The notes under the pieces are model-generated. The model was not told the DNA's origin. It was given only the letters and a program-made list of their open reading frames with translations, and ran no database searches. From RGIG6353 sp045590615 (GTDB lineage: Bacteria; Bacillota; Clostridia; Oscillospirales; SIG627), in NCBI GenBank assembly GCA_045590615.1, contig JAZNRH010000044.1, positions 1 to 61,365 of the forward strand: a stretch of 61,365 bases of DNA, read 5' to 3'. How positions within the stretch are numbered: position 1 is the stretch's first letter; every line of letters starts with the position of its first letter. The position numbers and the translations under genes were made by a program. Of this stretch, positions 15,760-24,979 are shown piece by piece.

Positions 15760-17247
15760 ATGAAAAGATTTTTGAGCATATTACTTGTTCTGGCTATGCT
15801 TCTTACTGCTTTTGCCCTTGTTGGATGTGGCGATAAGGAAGAGACTGAAGAGAAAAAAGAGAGCACTTCAAAAGAGGAAGATATAGAAGCAGCTCTTGAG
15901 AAGGGCGACATCTTTGCAGAGCGTGCAATTGTAGATGACGGACTTGACGACACTCTTGACTTCGGTGGTAAGACACTCCGTGTTGTATGTCATAACGACG
16001 GATACGAAATGTTTTCTGCCGAAGAGGATATAAACAAGGGCGACCTTATTAAAGACGCCAAGGCAACAAGAAATAAGGTAGTAGAGGACAAGCTTAACTG
16101 TAAAATCGAGCTTGTTTATAATGCTGGCATTACCGAGCTTCAGAACCACGTAACCAAAACCGTTATGTCGGGCACAGACGAGTTCGACCTCATTGTCGTT
16201 CACGTAAATACCAGCGCTGCAATGCTTACCAAGAATCTTTTTGTCAATTGGTATGACGTTCCTCACGTTGACTTTTCAAAGCCTTGGTGGGCAGAAACAA
16301 CGTCAACCGAGCTTACCTACGACGGAAAATGCCTCTTCGCAATTTCTGACCTCAACGCAACGGCAATTCTTTGCACCCGTGTTTTGTTCTTTAACAAGGC
16401 GCTTGCAAATTCATGGGATTTAGGTAATCTCTACGATATCGTCCTCAACGGCGATTGGACGTATGACGAATTTTACAGCAGAATCAAGGACGTATACATA
16501 GATTCAGACGGTTCGGGTGACCGTACAAAAGGCGACTTCTATGGCGCTTCAATGGCAATTGAGAGCACCAGCTGGCTTTGGAGCTTTGATAACCCCCTCA
16601 TAAAGAAGGACGTCGACGGAGTACCTCAGCTTGCTATCAAGACCGATAAAATCAACAATATCGTTCAGACAATCTACGATCTTTATACAAACACTACGGG
16701 TATGTGGTATATTCCATATGAGGAAGACTACAACGTTCACGATATCTTCCTCAACAGACAGAGTATCTTCTCTGAGACCTTCCTCAGTGCAGTTACTTTT
16801 TCGGGATACAGAAACTTTGAGGACGATTACGGAATTCTTCCTTATCCAAAGTGGGATGAATATCAGGACAGCTATTACTCTCACGTATACGGTGAGCACA
16901 CCGTTTCCACAATTCCCAAAACAGCGTCCTACAACCTTGAGTTTATCGGTGCTTGTGCCGAGGCGCTCTCCTACGAGTCGTGGAAAACTCTCACTCCCAC
17001 CATCTACGAAATCGCTCTTAAGACCCGTTACCTCAGAGACAACGAGTCAAAAGAGGTTCTTGATATAGTACTCGATAACCGTATCTTTGATTTCGGCTTC
17101 GTATACGGAGCCAGTGGCGCGTTAGGCAATACCCTTAGACAAGCTGTACGAACTGGCAGCCCTAACTTTGAGTCCTACTATTCCAAGAACTATAAGATGG
17201 CAGGCATAACGTTGAGGAAGATTCTGAAGATATTCGACAGATCCTGA
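15760..17247 (+). CDS. Substrate-binding lipoprotein, paralog 1
   Basis: 495 residues: type II signal peptide with lipobox LVGC, an acidic KE-rich linker, then a family-1-like extracellular solute-binding fold. Conserved stretches shared with the paralogs at 33037 and 34918 are KTLRVVCHNDGYEMF, LFVNWYDVPHVDF, SKPWWAE and ALSYESWKTLTPTIYEIAL. An acidic loop DSDGSGDR (about residue 250) looks like a calcium-binding loop. Such proteins deliver ligands, often carbohydrates, to ABC importers, but no permease or ATPase gene is adjacent. It may serve a distant or shared importer, or act as a ligand sensor. A terminator follows. Confidence 0.82.
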   Translation: MKRFLSILLVLAMLLTAFALVGCGDKEETEEKKESTSKEEDIEAALEKGDIFAERAIVDDGLDDTLDFGGKTLRVVCHNDGYEMFSAEEDINKGDLIKDAKATRNKVVEDKLNCKIELVYNAGITELQNHVTKTVMSGTDEFDLIVVHVNTSAAMLTKNLFVNWYDVPHVDFSKPWWAETTSTELTYDGKCLFAISDLNATAILCTRVLFFNKALANSWDLGNLYDIVLNGDWTYDEFYSRIKDVYIDSDGSGDRTKGDFYGASMAIESTSWLWSFDNPLIKKDVDGVPQLAIKTDKINNIVQTIYDLYTNTTGMWYIPYEEDYNVHDIFLNRQSIFSETFLSAVTFSGYRNFEDDYGILPYPKWDEYQDSYYSHVYGEHTVSTIPKTASYNLEFIGACAEALSYESWKTLTPTIYEIALKTRYLRDNESKEVLDIVLDNRIFDFGFVYGASGALGNTLRQAVRTGSPNFESYYSKNYKMAGITLRKILKIFDRS

Positions 17248-17288
17248 AAGCTTCTTCGTTTTATCAAAGCATTGCATTAATTGTAACA

Positions 17289-17335
17289 CCCCGATGCCGA
17301 CGTATATATTATGTCGTCCTCGGGGCTTTTTATTT
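17289..17335 (+). terminator. Terminator after binding-protein paralog 1
   Basis: CCCCGA and CGAC pair with GTCG and TCGGGG across small internal loops, followed by CTTTTTATTTT. Confidence 0.85.
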
Positions 17336-17368
17336 TCGCAAACGGGCATTTATATTAAAAATATTTTC

Positions 17369-17397
17369 TTGAAAAATTCACATTATTGTGGTACAAT
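17369..17397 (+). promoter_or_regulatory. Promoter of the 17.4-kb operon
   Basis: TTGAAA, 17-bp spacer, TACAAT. The TTGAAAAATTCACA start is shared with the promoter at 56798-56826. Confidence 0.75.
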
Positions 17398-17430
17398 ATA
17401 CACTGAGTATATATATAGAGGAATAAGCTG

Positions 17431-18144
17431 ATGGAAGAAAATAAAAAAATTACGCCTTGGAAAATAATAAAATGGATGTTTATGCTTACAAGCTTACTCG
17501 TTTATCTGCTCGTTTTTACGAGGCTGTTTGTAGCGTGTGACGCTGATATATCCGACGATATCATATTGACCTCTGTCGAAAAAGAGGCATTTGAAAATCT
17601 CGACACTGATTATCCACTTTATAGCTGTCAGCCGATGTCGTGGACCAATGAAGAGGGAACTATTCAAATTAAGAATATCTATTATATAGAGCCGATTTCC
17701 GAGCTTCAGCTGACTGTGAGATACAGAATCAGCGAGTTCGACAAGGACACGACCACTCCCTTCGTTTTCAAAATAAGGGTGGTTGAGGACGACTCTCAGC
17801 TTGAGACCGACGGAGAGCTTTATGAGGCAGATTTGTCGGGTAAAACGCTTGAGGGCACCGAATATTACAGCGAGTCAAGATTTGACTATAAATACGTGAG
17901 GCTGTGCACTCCCGGAGTCACAATCGACGACGGTGAGAGTGTAACCGAGAGGATACAGCTTGTTGACGAGGACGGCAACGTCAGCTATACCACGAAAACC
18001 ACCGTCGAGGGTGGCAACAGAATTTACCTCGATATATATGACAGCGAGACCGAGGAGCTGCTTTATTCTTTTGTTGTAGCAGGAAAAACGGTTGGCGAAA
18101 ACAGAGTGAGAAGAAGTAAGGTAGACGTAAGAATTGTAGACTAA
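17431..18144 (+). CDS. Membrane-anchored extracytoplasmic protein of unknown function
   Basis: 237 residues: a short cytoplasmic start (MEENKKITPWKIIKW), one membrane segment (about 16-35), and an external beta-rich domain. That domain contains ISELQLTVRYRISEF, KIRVVEDDSQLETDGE and a final VAGKTVGENRVRRSKV, consistent with an immunoglobulin-like fold, but I cannot name the family. It is the first gene after a good promoter and lies 14 bp upstream of priA, so it heads the long translation/signalling operon. Confidence 0.7.
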   Translation: MEENKKITPWKIIKWMFMLTSLLVYLLVFTRLFVACDADISDDIILTSVEKEAFENLDTDYPLYSCQPMSWTNEEGTIQIKNIYYIEPISELQLTVRYRISEFDKDTTTPFVFKIRVVEDDSQLETDGELYEADLSGKTLEGTEYYSESRFDYKYVRLCTPGVTIDDGESVTERIQLVDEDGNVSYTTKTTVEGGNRIYLDIYDSETEELLYSFVVAGKTVGENRVRRSKVDVRIVD

Positions 18145-18158
18145 GGGGAGGTGGTTAA

Positions 18159-20546
18159 ATGATAAAGGTTACAGTGAGACTGATGTCCTCGACCTCATCG
18201 TTTGACCGTCCTTACAGCTATATTTCCGACGTTGACGTTGAGCCCGGAAGCGTTGTGGCTTTGCCCTTTGGCTCTGCAAATCGCAGACAGTACGGAGTTG
18301 TTACAGAGGTGGGTGCGTACAACGGCGAAAAGCTCAAGAGTATACTTTTTGCCCTTCCTGAGCCATATTCATTAACACCACTTCAGCTTGGCATTGCAGA
18401 GTTTATGTCAGAGCGATTTTTCGCAACCTTTGGCGATTGTGCAAGACTTATGCTCCCGACGGGTATGGAGCTTGAAACAGCCGAGTTTATTGTGAGGGGT
18501 GAGCACTTTTCACAGCTTGATGACGACAAGCTGCTTGCTGCCTTTGAAAATAGCGATAGGGTTGCACTCGGTGGCGAGCTTGACAGAAGGTATCTTATGC
18601 CATATATCAAAAAGGGCTTTGTAAGGCTGGTTACCGAAGCAGTATGCCACGTCAACGAAAAAAAGGAGCGCTATATAAAGCGTCTTGACGCCGATGTCGA
18701 AATCGGTCTCAAGGGGGCAAAGAACAAAGAAAAATACAAGAGTATATTAGAGCATCTTTCGGGCGTTGACGAGATGAGCGTAAAGAGCGTTTTTGAAATA
18801 TACGGAGTGGATAATTCGGCAATAAGCTTTCTTACAAAAAGGGGGCTTGTCGAGACGGTTGTTCACAGCGTAGAGCGAACACCCTACGCTCCGGGTGAGG
18901 CAAAGCCCGTTGACATAAAGCTGTCAGACGAGCAGAGGGAGGCTTACAATACCCTTTCAGCAATGCTTGACAGCAAAAAGGGGTGCGCATCACTGCTTTA
19001 CGGAGTGACGGGCAGTGGAAAGACCTCGGTTATACTCTCTTTGATTGATAAGGCTGTTGGCGAGGGCAGGGGAGTTATAATGCTCGTGCCCGAAATTGCA
19101 CTGACGGCTCAGAGTGCACAGGTTTTGTTTTCGAGGTATTCTGATAAGGTTGCCGTTATTCATTCGGGAATGTCCAAGGGTGAAAGGCACGATAGCTGGG
19201 AGGCAATCAAATCGGGCAGAAAGAGTATAGTGCTGGGCACTCGCTCGGCAATATTTGCGCCCGTTCGGAACTTGGGGCTTCTCGTTATAGACGAGGAGCA
19301 GGACGACAGCTATAAATCCGATACCACACCAAGATATCACGCCCGTGATATAGCAAGATATATCTGCGCAAAGTCGGATGCATTGATGCTTCTTTCGTCG
19401 GCAACTCCCGACGTCGAGAGCTTTTATAACGCAGAGCTTGGCAAATATACCCTGGTTACGTTAAAGCAACGCTATGGCAGGGCAGTGCTCCCTCATATAG
19501 TGGTGGCAGACGTATCAAACGACGGAGTGTCAAGCCCCGAAAGGCTCGTGGGCAGAGAGCTTGAGGACAGACTGAACAGGGTGCTTGCCAAGGGTGAGCA
19601 GGCAGTAATTTTCGTCAATCGGCGAGGGCTCAAAAAGCTGTTGACCTGTCGCGACTGTAAAAGCGCCGTCACCTGTCCGAATTGCAGTGTAGCAATGACC
19701 TTGCATCAGCAGGGAGAAGGGCATCGGCTGGTATGCCATTATTGTGGATATTCGACGTTACCACCCGAAAAATGTCCCACCTGCAATTCCGAGCATATGC
19801 AGTACAGAGGCTACGGCACTCAGAAGCTTGAGCAGGAGCTGAAGCTGTTGTTCCCGAAGGCAAGGGTAATGCGAATGGATGCCGACACGACCCGAAAAAA
19901 GCTGTCACACGATGAGCTTATAGAGGAGTTTTCACAGCATAAAGCCGATATTTTAATCGGTACGCAGATGGTTGCCAAGGGGCACAACTTCCCCGACGTC
20001 ACTCTCGTTGGCGTAATAATGGCAGACCTGTCCCTCTTTTCGTCGGACTATCGTGCAAACGAGCACACCTTCGCTCTTATGACTCAGGTCGTGGGCAGGG
20101 CAGGGCGAGGCGAGAAGAAGGGCGTCGCAGTAATACAGACTATGAATCCGTATCACGAGATTATCGAGCTTTGCACTACTCAGGACTACGATAGCTTTTA
20201 TAAAGGCGAAATTGCGCTGAGGCGTGCGCTTACCTTTCCGCCCTTTTGCACTGTCGGTATGTTTATGCTGACAAGCGAAAGCGAGGGCGAGCTCGACAGG
20301 GGCTCAAAGCTGCTCAACGATAGCTTTACAAGCCTCTTAAAGACCGAATTTTCCGACGTAAAGCTGATTGCTTACGGACCCTTCGAGGCAATTCCGTATA
20401 AATTAAAAAATACCTATAGGCGAAAGTTAGTGGTAAAGTACAAAAATTCACCACGCACGCGAGAGCTTTTCAGACGGGTGCTTGATTCCTTTGATGCCAA
20501 GAGCCCGATAAGGTGCTATTTCGACGCTTCGCCGAATATGTTATGA
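18159..20546 (+). CDS. priA: Primosomal protein N', replication restart helicase
   Basis: 795 residues. PriA reloads the replisome at stalled forks. It shows an N-terminal DNA-binding domain, helicase motifs (Walker A YGVTGSGKTS; DEAH-type box IDEEQDDSYKSD; motif TSRYHARD-like TPRYHARD), the zinc cluster (CRDCKSAVTCPNC, then CHYCGYS and CPTCNS) and motifs V/VI (ILIGTQMVAKGHNFP, QVVGRAGRG). All eight zinc cysteines are present. Ribosome site GGGAGGT, 7 bp before ATG. First conserved gene of the priA-def-fmt-rsmB-rlmN-prpC-prkC-rsgA cluster of Firmicutes. Confidence 0.97.
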   Translation: MIKVTVRLMSSTSSFDRPYSYISDVDVEPGSVVALPFGSANRRQYGVVTEVGAYNGEKLKSILFALPEPYSLTPLQLGIAEFMSERFFATFGDCARLMLPTGMELETAEFIVRGEHFSQLDDDKLLAAFENSDRVALGGELDRRYLMPYIKKGFVRLVTEAVCHVNEKKERYIKRLDADVEIGLKGAKNKEKYKSILEHLSGVDEMSVKSVFEIYGVDNSAISFLTKRGLVETVVHSVERTPYAPGEAKPVDIKLSDEQREAYNTLSAMLDSKKGCASLLYGVTGSGKTSVILSLIDKAVGEGRGVIMLVPEIALTAQSAQVLFSRYSDKVAVIHSGMSKGERHDSWEAIKSGRKSIVLGTRSAIFAPVRNLGLLVIDEEQDDSYKSDTTPRYHARDIARYICAKSDALMLLSSATPDVESFYNAELGKYTLVTLKQRYGRAVLPHIVVADVSNDGVSSPERLVGRELEDRLNRVLAKGEQAVIFVNRRGLKKLLTCRDCKSAVTCPNCSVAMTLHQQGEGHRLVCHYCGYSTLPPEKCPTCNSEHMQYRGYGTQKLEQELKLLFPKARVMRMDADTTRKKLSHDELIEEFSQHKADILIGTQMVAKGHNFPDVTLVGVIMADLSLFSSDYRANEHTFALMTQVVGRAGRGEKKGVAVIQTMNPYHEIIELCTTQDYDSFYKGEIALRRALTFPPFCTVGMFMLTSESEGELDRGSKLLNDSFTSLLKTEFSDVKLIAYGPFEAIPYKLKNTYRRKLVVKYKNSPRTRELFRRVLDSFDAKSPIRCYFDASPNML

Positions 20547-20557
20547 GGAGAAAATAA

Positions 20558-21025
20558 ATGGCTATACTTAATATTGTAAAAACGGGAGACGATATACTTA
20601 AGAAGCGTTCGAGACCCGTTGAAAAAATCGACGAAAGGGTACTTACTCTTCTTGACGATATGAAGGAAACGCTTGCCAAGGCGCAGGGCGCAGGACTTGC
20701 AGCCGTTCAGGTCGGTATACTCAAAAGAGTGGTAATTATCGACGTTGGCGACGGACCTATCGAGCTGATTAACCCCGAGATTATTTCGACCAAGGGAAGC
20801 TACGAGGTTTACGAGGGCTGTCTTTCATTCCCCGACGTATGGGTAGTAAAGAAGAGACCCAAAAAGGTTACGGGAAAGGCACTTGACAGAAACGGAAATG
20901 AAATTATCTTTGAGGATATGGAAGGGCTTATGGCTCAGGCCTTCTGTCACGAGACCGACCACCTTGACGGAAGACTACTCGTTGACGATATAGTAAGATA
21001 CGTTGAAAAGGATGAGCTTGAATGA
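20558..21025 (+). CDS. def: Peptide deformylase
   Basis: Removes the formyl group from nascent N-formylmethionine. 155 residues with the three motifs: GAGLAAVQVG (canonical form GxGLAAPQ, here with Val for Pro), EGCLSFP (metal ligand Cys88) and QAFCHETDHLDG (metal ligands His131 and His135, catalytic Glu132). The Pro to Val change lies next to the conserved Gln and is tolerated in some type 3-like deformylases; activity is still likely. It lies 11 bp after priA and overlaps fmt by 4 bp, pairing the enzyme that removes the formyl group with the one that adds it. Confidence 0.95.
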   Translation: MAILNIVKTGDDILKKRSRPVEKIDERVLTLLDDMKETLAKAQGAGLAAVQVGILKRVVIIDVGDGPIELINPEIISTKGSYEVYEGCLSFPDVWVVKKRPKKVTGKALDRNGNEIIFEDMEGLMAQAFCHETDHLDGRLLVDDIVRYVEKDELE

Positions 21026-21954
21026 AAATAATGTATATGGGCACACCTCTTTTTGCAGCGCGTGTGCTTGAAATAATCGCTGAGGAATTTCCCGACAGTG
21101 AAATAATGGCAATAACCAAGCCCGATACTCCCAAGGGGCGCTCGTATAAGCTTCAGCCTTGCGAAACGAAGCTCAAGGCAATCGAGCTCGGCTTGAGGGT
21201 AGAGACTCCCGAAAGCCTCAAAAAAGAGTGCTTTGAAGAGACTCTCAACGACTTTGCACCCGATATAATAATTGTCGCTGCATACGGTAAGATTTTACCC
21301 GAGTACGTTTTGAATTTTGCACGCTACGGAGCAATCAACGTACACGGCTCGCTCCTTCCCGAATATAGAGGCGCTGCCCCCGTAAACCGTGCGATTATCG
21401 ACGGTAAGACCAAGACGGGAGTCACCATTATGTATATGGAAAAGGGTCTTGATACGGGTGATATGCTTTCAAAGGCAGAGGTGGAAATCACCGACGATAT
21501 AACTGCAACCGAGCTTTTCGCATCTCTTGCAGAGGTGGGAGGCAGGCTGGTTTCAAAGACGGTGAGAGATATCGTGTCGGGTAGCTTTACAAGAGAAAAG
21601 CAGGACGATTCGATTTCTACCTACGCAGAGAAAATCACCTCGGCAGAGCAAAAGATTGATTGGTCTGACACAGCCTTCAATATAACGAGACTTATTCACG
21701 GCTTGTCCGAAGAGCCCTCGGCAATTACGACTATGCCCGACGGCAAGCTGTTGAAAATCTACCGTGTCAAGCTGTCCGACGAGAGCTTTGATGCACCTGT
21801 CGGTCAGGTGGTAGTTGCAAAAAAGAAAATTCAGATTGCCTGTGGAGAGGGAAGCATACAGCTTTTGGAGCTACAGCTTGAGGGTGGCAAAAGGATGACT
21901 GCCTCCGACTTCCTTAACGGCAGAAAAATCGCACTCGGCGATATATTGAGTTAG
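21022..21954 (+). CDS. fmt: Methionyl-tRNA formyltransferase
   Basis: Formylates initiator Met-tRNA using 10-formyl-THF. 310 residues, the usual length. Motifs: FAARVLEIIAEEFP near the N-terminus, the catalytic INVHGSLLPEYRGAAPVNRAI (Asn, His) and GVTIMYMEKGLDTGDML (Asp), then a C-terminal OB-fold tRNA-binding domain ending near LNGRKIALGDIL. Start codon overlaps the def stop (ATGA), so translation is coupled. Confidence 0.97.
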   Translation: MKIMYMGTPLFAARVLEIIAEEFPDSEIMAITKPDTPKGRSYKLQPCETKLKAIELGLRVETPESLKKECFEETLNDFAPDIIIVAAYGKILPEYVLNFARYGAINVHGSLLPEYRGAAPVNRAIIDGKTKTGVTIMYMEKGLDTGDMLSKAEVEITDDITATELFASLAEVGGRLVSKTVRDIVSGSFTREKQDDSISTYAEKITSAEQKIDWSDTAFNITRLIHGLSEEPSAITTMPDGKLLKIYRVKLSDESFDAPVGQVVVAKKKIQIACGEGSIQLLELQLEGGKRMTASDFLNGRKIALGDILS

Positions 21955-21963
21955 GAGATTATT

Positions 21964-22659
21964 ATGCCTTATTTTTATTATTACGATATTTGGATTATAC
22001 CCGTTTTGCTTGCAGCACTCTGGTCCTTCTGGGCGAGTGCAAAGGTGAATTCGACCTTTAAGAAATATTCTAAAGTCACTAATATGAGAGGACTTACGGG
22101 CGCTGATTGCGCAAGGGCTGTCCTCAGAGCAGGTGGAGTGTTTGACGTGAGCATCGAGAAGGTGAGTGGAAGCCTTACCGACCACTACGACCCGACCAAA
22201 AAGGTAATCAGACTTTCCGAGTCGGTCTATGATTCGAGCTCGGTTGCAGCGCTGGGCGTTGCTGCGCACGAGGCAGGACACGCAGTTCAGCACGCAGTCG
22301 GTTATTTCCCGATTAAAATCAGGACTGCAATCATTCCCGTATGCCAGATTGGTTCAAACCTTGCAATGCCACTCGTATTGTTTGGCATACTCTTTTCTAT
22401 GACTAATCTTGCGTATATCGGAGTTGCGTTCTTTGGTCTCTCGGCGCTTTTTCAGCTTGTCACACTTCCCGTTGAATTCAACGCTTCAAACAGAGCGCTT
22501 GAGTATATGGAAAACGAAAACATTCTCGTTCACGACGAGCTCAAAAGTGCAAAGAAGGTGCTGTCTGCTGCAGCAATGACCTACGTTGCAGCGCTTGCAG
22601 TTGCGCTTGCAAACCTGCTCAGACTGTTTATGCTGGTAAACAGAAATTCGAGGGACTGA
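21964..22659 (+). CDS. YugP-family membrane zinc metallopeptidase
   Basis: 231 residues. The zinc-protease motif is GVAAHEAGHAVQHA (His, Glu, His). One membrane segment near the start (about 8-24) and two or three in the second half (SNLAMPLVLFGILF, YIGVAFFGLSALFQLV, AAAMTYVAALAVALANLL). The family has no firmly known substrate; it is widely found between fmt and rsmB in Clostridia, exactly as here. The conserved location points to a housekeeping proteolytic role at the membrane. Ribosome site TAGGAG lies just after the fmt stop. Confidence 0.85.
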   Translation: MPYFYYYDIWIIPVLLAALWSFWASAKVNSTFKKYSKVTNMRGLTGADCARAVLRAGGVFDVSIEKVSGSLTDHYDPTKKVIRLSESVYDSSSVAALGVAAHEAGHAVQHAVGYFPIKIRTAIIPVCQIGSNLAMPLVLFGILFSMTNLAYIGVAFFGLSALFQLVTLPVEFNASNRALEYMENENILVHDELKSAKKVLSAAAMTYVAALAVALANLLRLFMLVNRNSRD

Positions 22660-22660
22660 T

Positions 22661-23902
22661 ATGGGCAATCCGAGAAGGCTTGCCCTTGATAGCCTGAAAA
22701 AATGTGCCAGAGACGGAAAGTACGTTAATTTAGAGGTGCTGAGCAGTCTTTCTGACACAAGGCTCGAGGCAAGAGACAAGGCTCTTTATACAGCGCTTGT
22801 CTACGGAGTAATCGAAAAGAGCATAACGCTTGACTATCTTATATCGGGCTTTTCGAGGCTTCCTCTTGAAAGGCTGGACAGCGATACCCTCAATGCGTTG
22901 AGGCTTGGTCTCTACCAGATAATTTATATGGACAGAATACCGGGCTTTTCGGCTTGCGACGAGGCAGTCAAGTTAGTGCCCCGTTCGGCAAAGCCCTACG
23001 TCAACGCCGTGTTGAGAAGTGCGCTCAGATGTGATTTGAACGAGAAAATTCGCTGTGCGCCGTTATCCGTCAGATATTCTGTGCCCGATTGGTTAATCGA
23101 GCTCTGGCAAAAGGGCTATGGCGAAGAGAAAACGCTTGAAATATTGGAGGGCTTTCTCAAAAGGCCACCGATGACGATAATAGTAAACACCCTTAAAACA
23201 AATAACGGGGAGCTACTCGGCAGAATAGATGCTCAGCCACACCCCGAGCTTGACGGCATTCTGTTTGCCAAGGGCAACGTAGAGGAGCTTTACGGCTTTG
23301 ACAAAGGCTTTTTCTTCGTGCAGGGGAGTAATTCCTATAGGGCTGTCAGGGCGCTTGCACCAAGCTCTGATGAGCTTGTCATCGACACCTGCGCCTGCCC
23401 CGGTGGAAAGAGCTTTACAAGTGCAATCCTTATGGGAAACAAGGGTAAAATCTATTCCTTTGATTTGCACGCAAGCAAGCTTTCGCTGATAAATAAGGGA
23501 GCAGAGCGACTTGGAATTGATATAATCGAGACAGCAGTTTCGGATGCGAGAGCACCGAGGGCTGAGCTTGTGGGCAGAGCCGATGCAGTAATCTGCGACG
23601 TGCCCTGCTCGGGACTCGGTATAATCGCCAAGAAGCCTGATATAAAGTACAAAAGCCCGAATGATATAGAGAGACTGCCCGAAATTCAGTTCGATATTCT
23701 GACAGCCTCGTCCGAATATCTCAGGGTCGGTGGAAGGCTGTTGTATTCCACCTGTACTCTCAACCCCGATGAAAACGAGAGGGTGGTTGATAAATTCCTT
23801 GCTGTACATCCGGAGTTCAGGAGCGTTGAAAGAAAAACCGCGTTCCCGAGCGATGAAAGTGACGACGGATTTTTCTATGAATTATTGATAAAGGACTCTT
23901 AA
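22661..23902 (+). CDS. rsmB: 16S rRNA m5C967 methyltransferase RsmB
   Basis: 413 residues. The N-terminal 130 residues are a NusB-like RNA-binding domain (RRLALDSLKKCARDGKYVN), followed by the AdoMet-dependent m5C methyltransferase. AdoMet loop: VIDTCACPGGKSFTSA; catalytic cysteines in CDVPCSGLGI and LLYSTCTLNPDENE. It modifies the 30S subunit. Starts 1 bp after the metallopeptidase stop and ends 1 bp before rlmN. Confidence 0.95.
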   Translation: MGNPRRLALDSLKKCARDGKYVNLEVLSSLSDTRLEARDKALYTALVYGVIEKSITLDYLISGFSRLPLERLDSDTLNALRLGLYQIIYMDRIPGFSACDEAVKLVPRSAKPYVNAVLRSALRCDLNEKIRCAPLSVRYSVPDWLIELWQKGYGEEKTLEILEGFLKRPPMTIIVNTLKTNNGELLGRIDAQPHPELDGILFAKGNVEELYGFDKGFFFVQGSNSYRAVRALAPSSDELVIDTCACPGGKSFTSAILMGNKGKIYSFDLHASKLSLINKGAERLGIDIIETAVSDARAPRAELVGRADAVICDVPCSGLGIIAKKPDIKYKSPNDIERLPEIQFDILTASSEYLRVGGRLLYSTCTLNPDENERVVDKFLAVHPEFRSVERKTAFPSDESDDGFFYELLIKDS

Positions 23903-23903
23903 A

Positions 23904-24962
23904 ATGGACAAAAAAGACGTTAAAAGCATGAGCTTTGAGGAGCTGGAAAAAGATATAGTGGAAATGGAACTCCCCAAATTCCGTGCAAAGCAGATATATT
24001 TACAGCTTTTCAATAAGCTTAAAACCGGCTTTTCTCAGATGAGCGAGCTTTCCTCTAAAATGGCAGAAGAGCTGGACGCACGCTATCATATAACGGCCCC
24101 CGAAATTGTTTCAAAGCTCGTTTCAAAAATCGACGGTACCGAAAAATATCTCCTTTTGCTCGATGACAAAAATATAATCGAGACGGTTCTGATGCGCTAC
24201 GAGCACGGAAATACGGTGTGCGTTTCAACTCAGGTTGGCTGTAGAATGGGCTGTGCCTTTTGCGCATCTACCAAGAACGGATTTGTCAGAGGACTTGAGC
24301 CCTCCGAAATCCTTGCACAGATTGAAACGATTACCAGAGAGCACCGTGACGAAGAGGGCTTCAGGGTTTCAAATATCGTGCTTATGGGAATAGGTGAGCC
24401 ACTTGACAATTACGATAACGTAATAAAATTTTTGCATCTTGTAAATTCTAAGATGGGACTTGAAATAGGCTATCGTCATATTTCGCTGTCTACTTGTGGC
24501 GTTGTGCCCAAGATTCTTGAGCTTGCAAAAGAGGAGCTTCCGATAACTCTGTCGATTTCCTTGCATGCGCCAAACGACGAAATAAGAGATGCGACAATGC
24601 CGATAAATCACAAGTATAAAATAGATGAGCTACTCAACGCCTGCAGGGAATATCAGAAAATTTGTGGGCGCAGAATATCCTTTGAATACGCCCTGATAGA
24701 TGGGGTGAACGACAAAAAGGAGCACGCTCTCGAGCTTGCAAAAAGGCTCAGGGGCATCATGTGTCACGTAAATTTAATCCCGGTAAACACAATTCGAGAG
24801 AAAAATTTCAAAAAATCGACAAAAAACTCAATAATTCTCTTTACAAAAACGCTTAATGATAGTAAAATAAATGCGACGGTACGAAGAAAGCTTGGCTCGG
24901 ATATAAACGCAGCCTGTGGTCAGCTCAGAAACGACCACATGAAAGCGAGTGCCACAGAATAA
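23904..24962 (+). CDS. rlmN: 23S rRNA/tRNA A2-methyltransferase RlmN
   Basis: Radical-SAM enzyme that methylates C2 of A2503 in 23S rRNA and A37 of some tRNAs. 352 residues. The CxxxCxxC cluster is in QVGCRMGCAFCAS; the family segment GIGEPLDNYDNVIKFL and the C-terminal RKLGSDINAACGQLR, with the cysteine that forms the methyl-carrying intermediate, are present. The ribosome site is weak; it starts 1 bp after rsmB and is probably translationally coupled. Confidence 0.97.
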   Translation: MDKKDVKSMSFEELEKDIVEMELPKFRAKQIYLQLFNKLKTGFSQMSELSSKMAEELDARYHITAPEIVSKLVSKIDGTEKYLLLLDDKNIIETVLMRYEHGNTVCVSTQVGCRMGCAFCASTKNGFVRGLEPSEILAQIETITREHRDEEGFRVSNIVLMGIGEPLDNYDNVIKFLHLVNSKMGLEIGYRHISLSTCGVVPKILELAKEELPITLSISLHAPNDEIRDATMPINHKYKIDELLNACREYQKICGRRISFEYALIDGVNDKKEHALELAKRLRGIMCHVNLIPVNTIREKNFKKSTKNSIILFTKTLNDSKINATVRRKLGSDINAACGQLRNDHMKASATE

Positions 24963-24979
24963 ACGAAAAGGAGGTAAGT

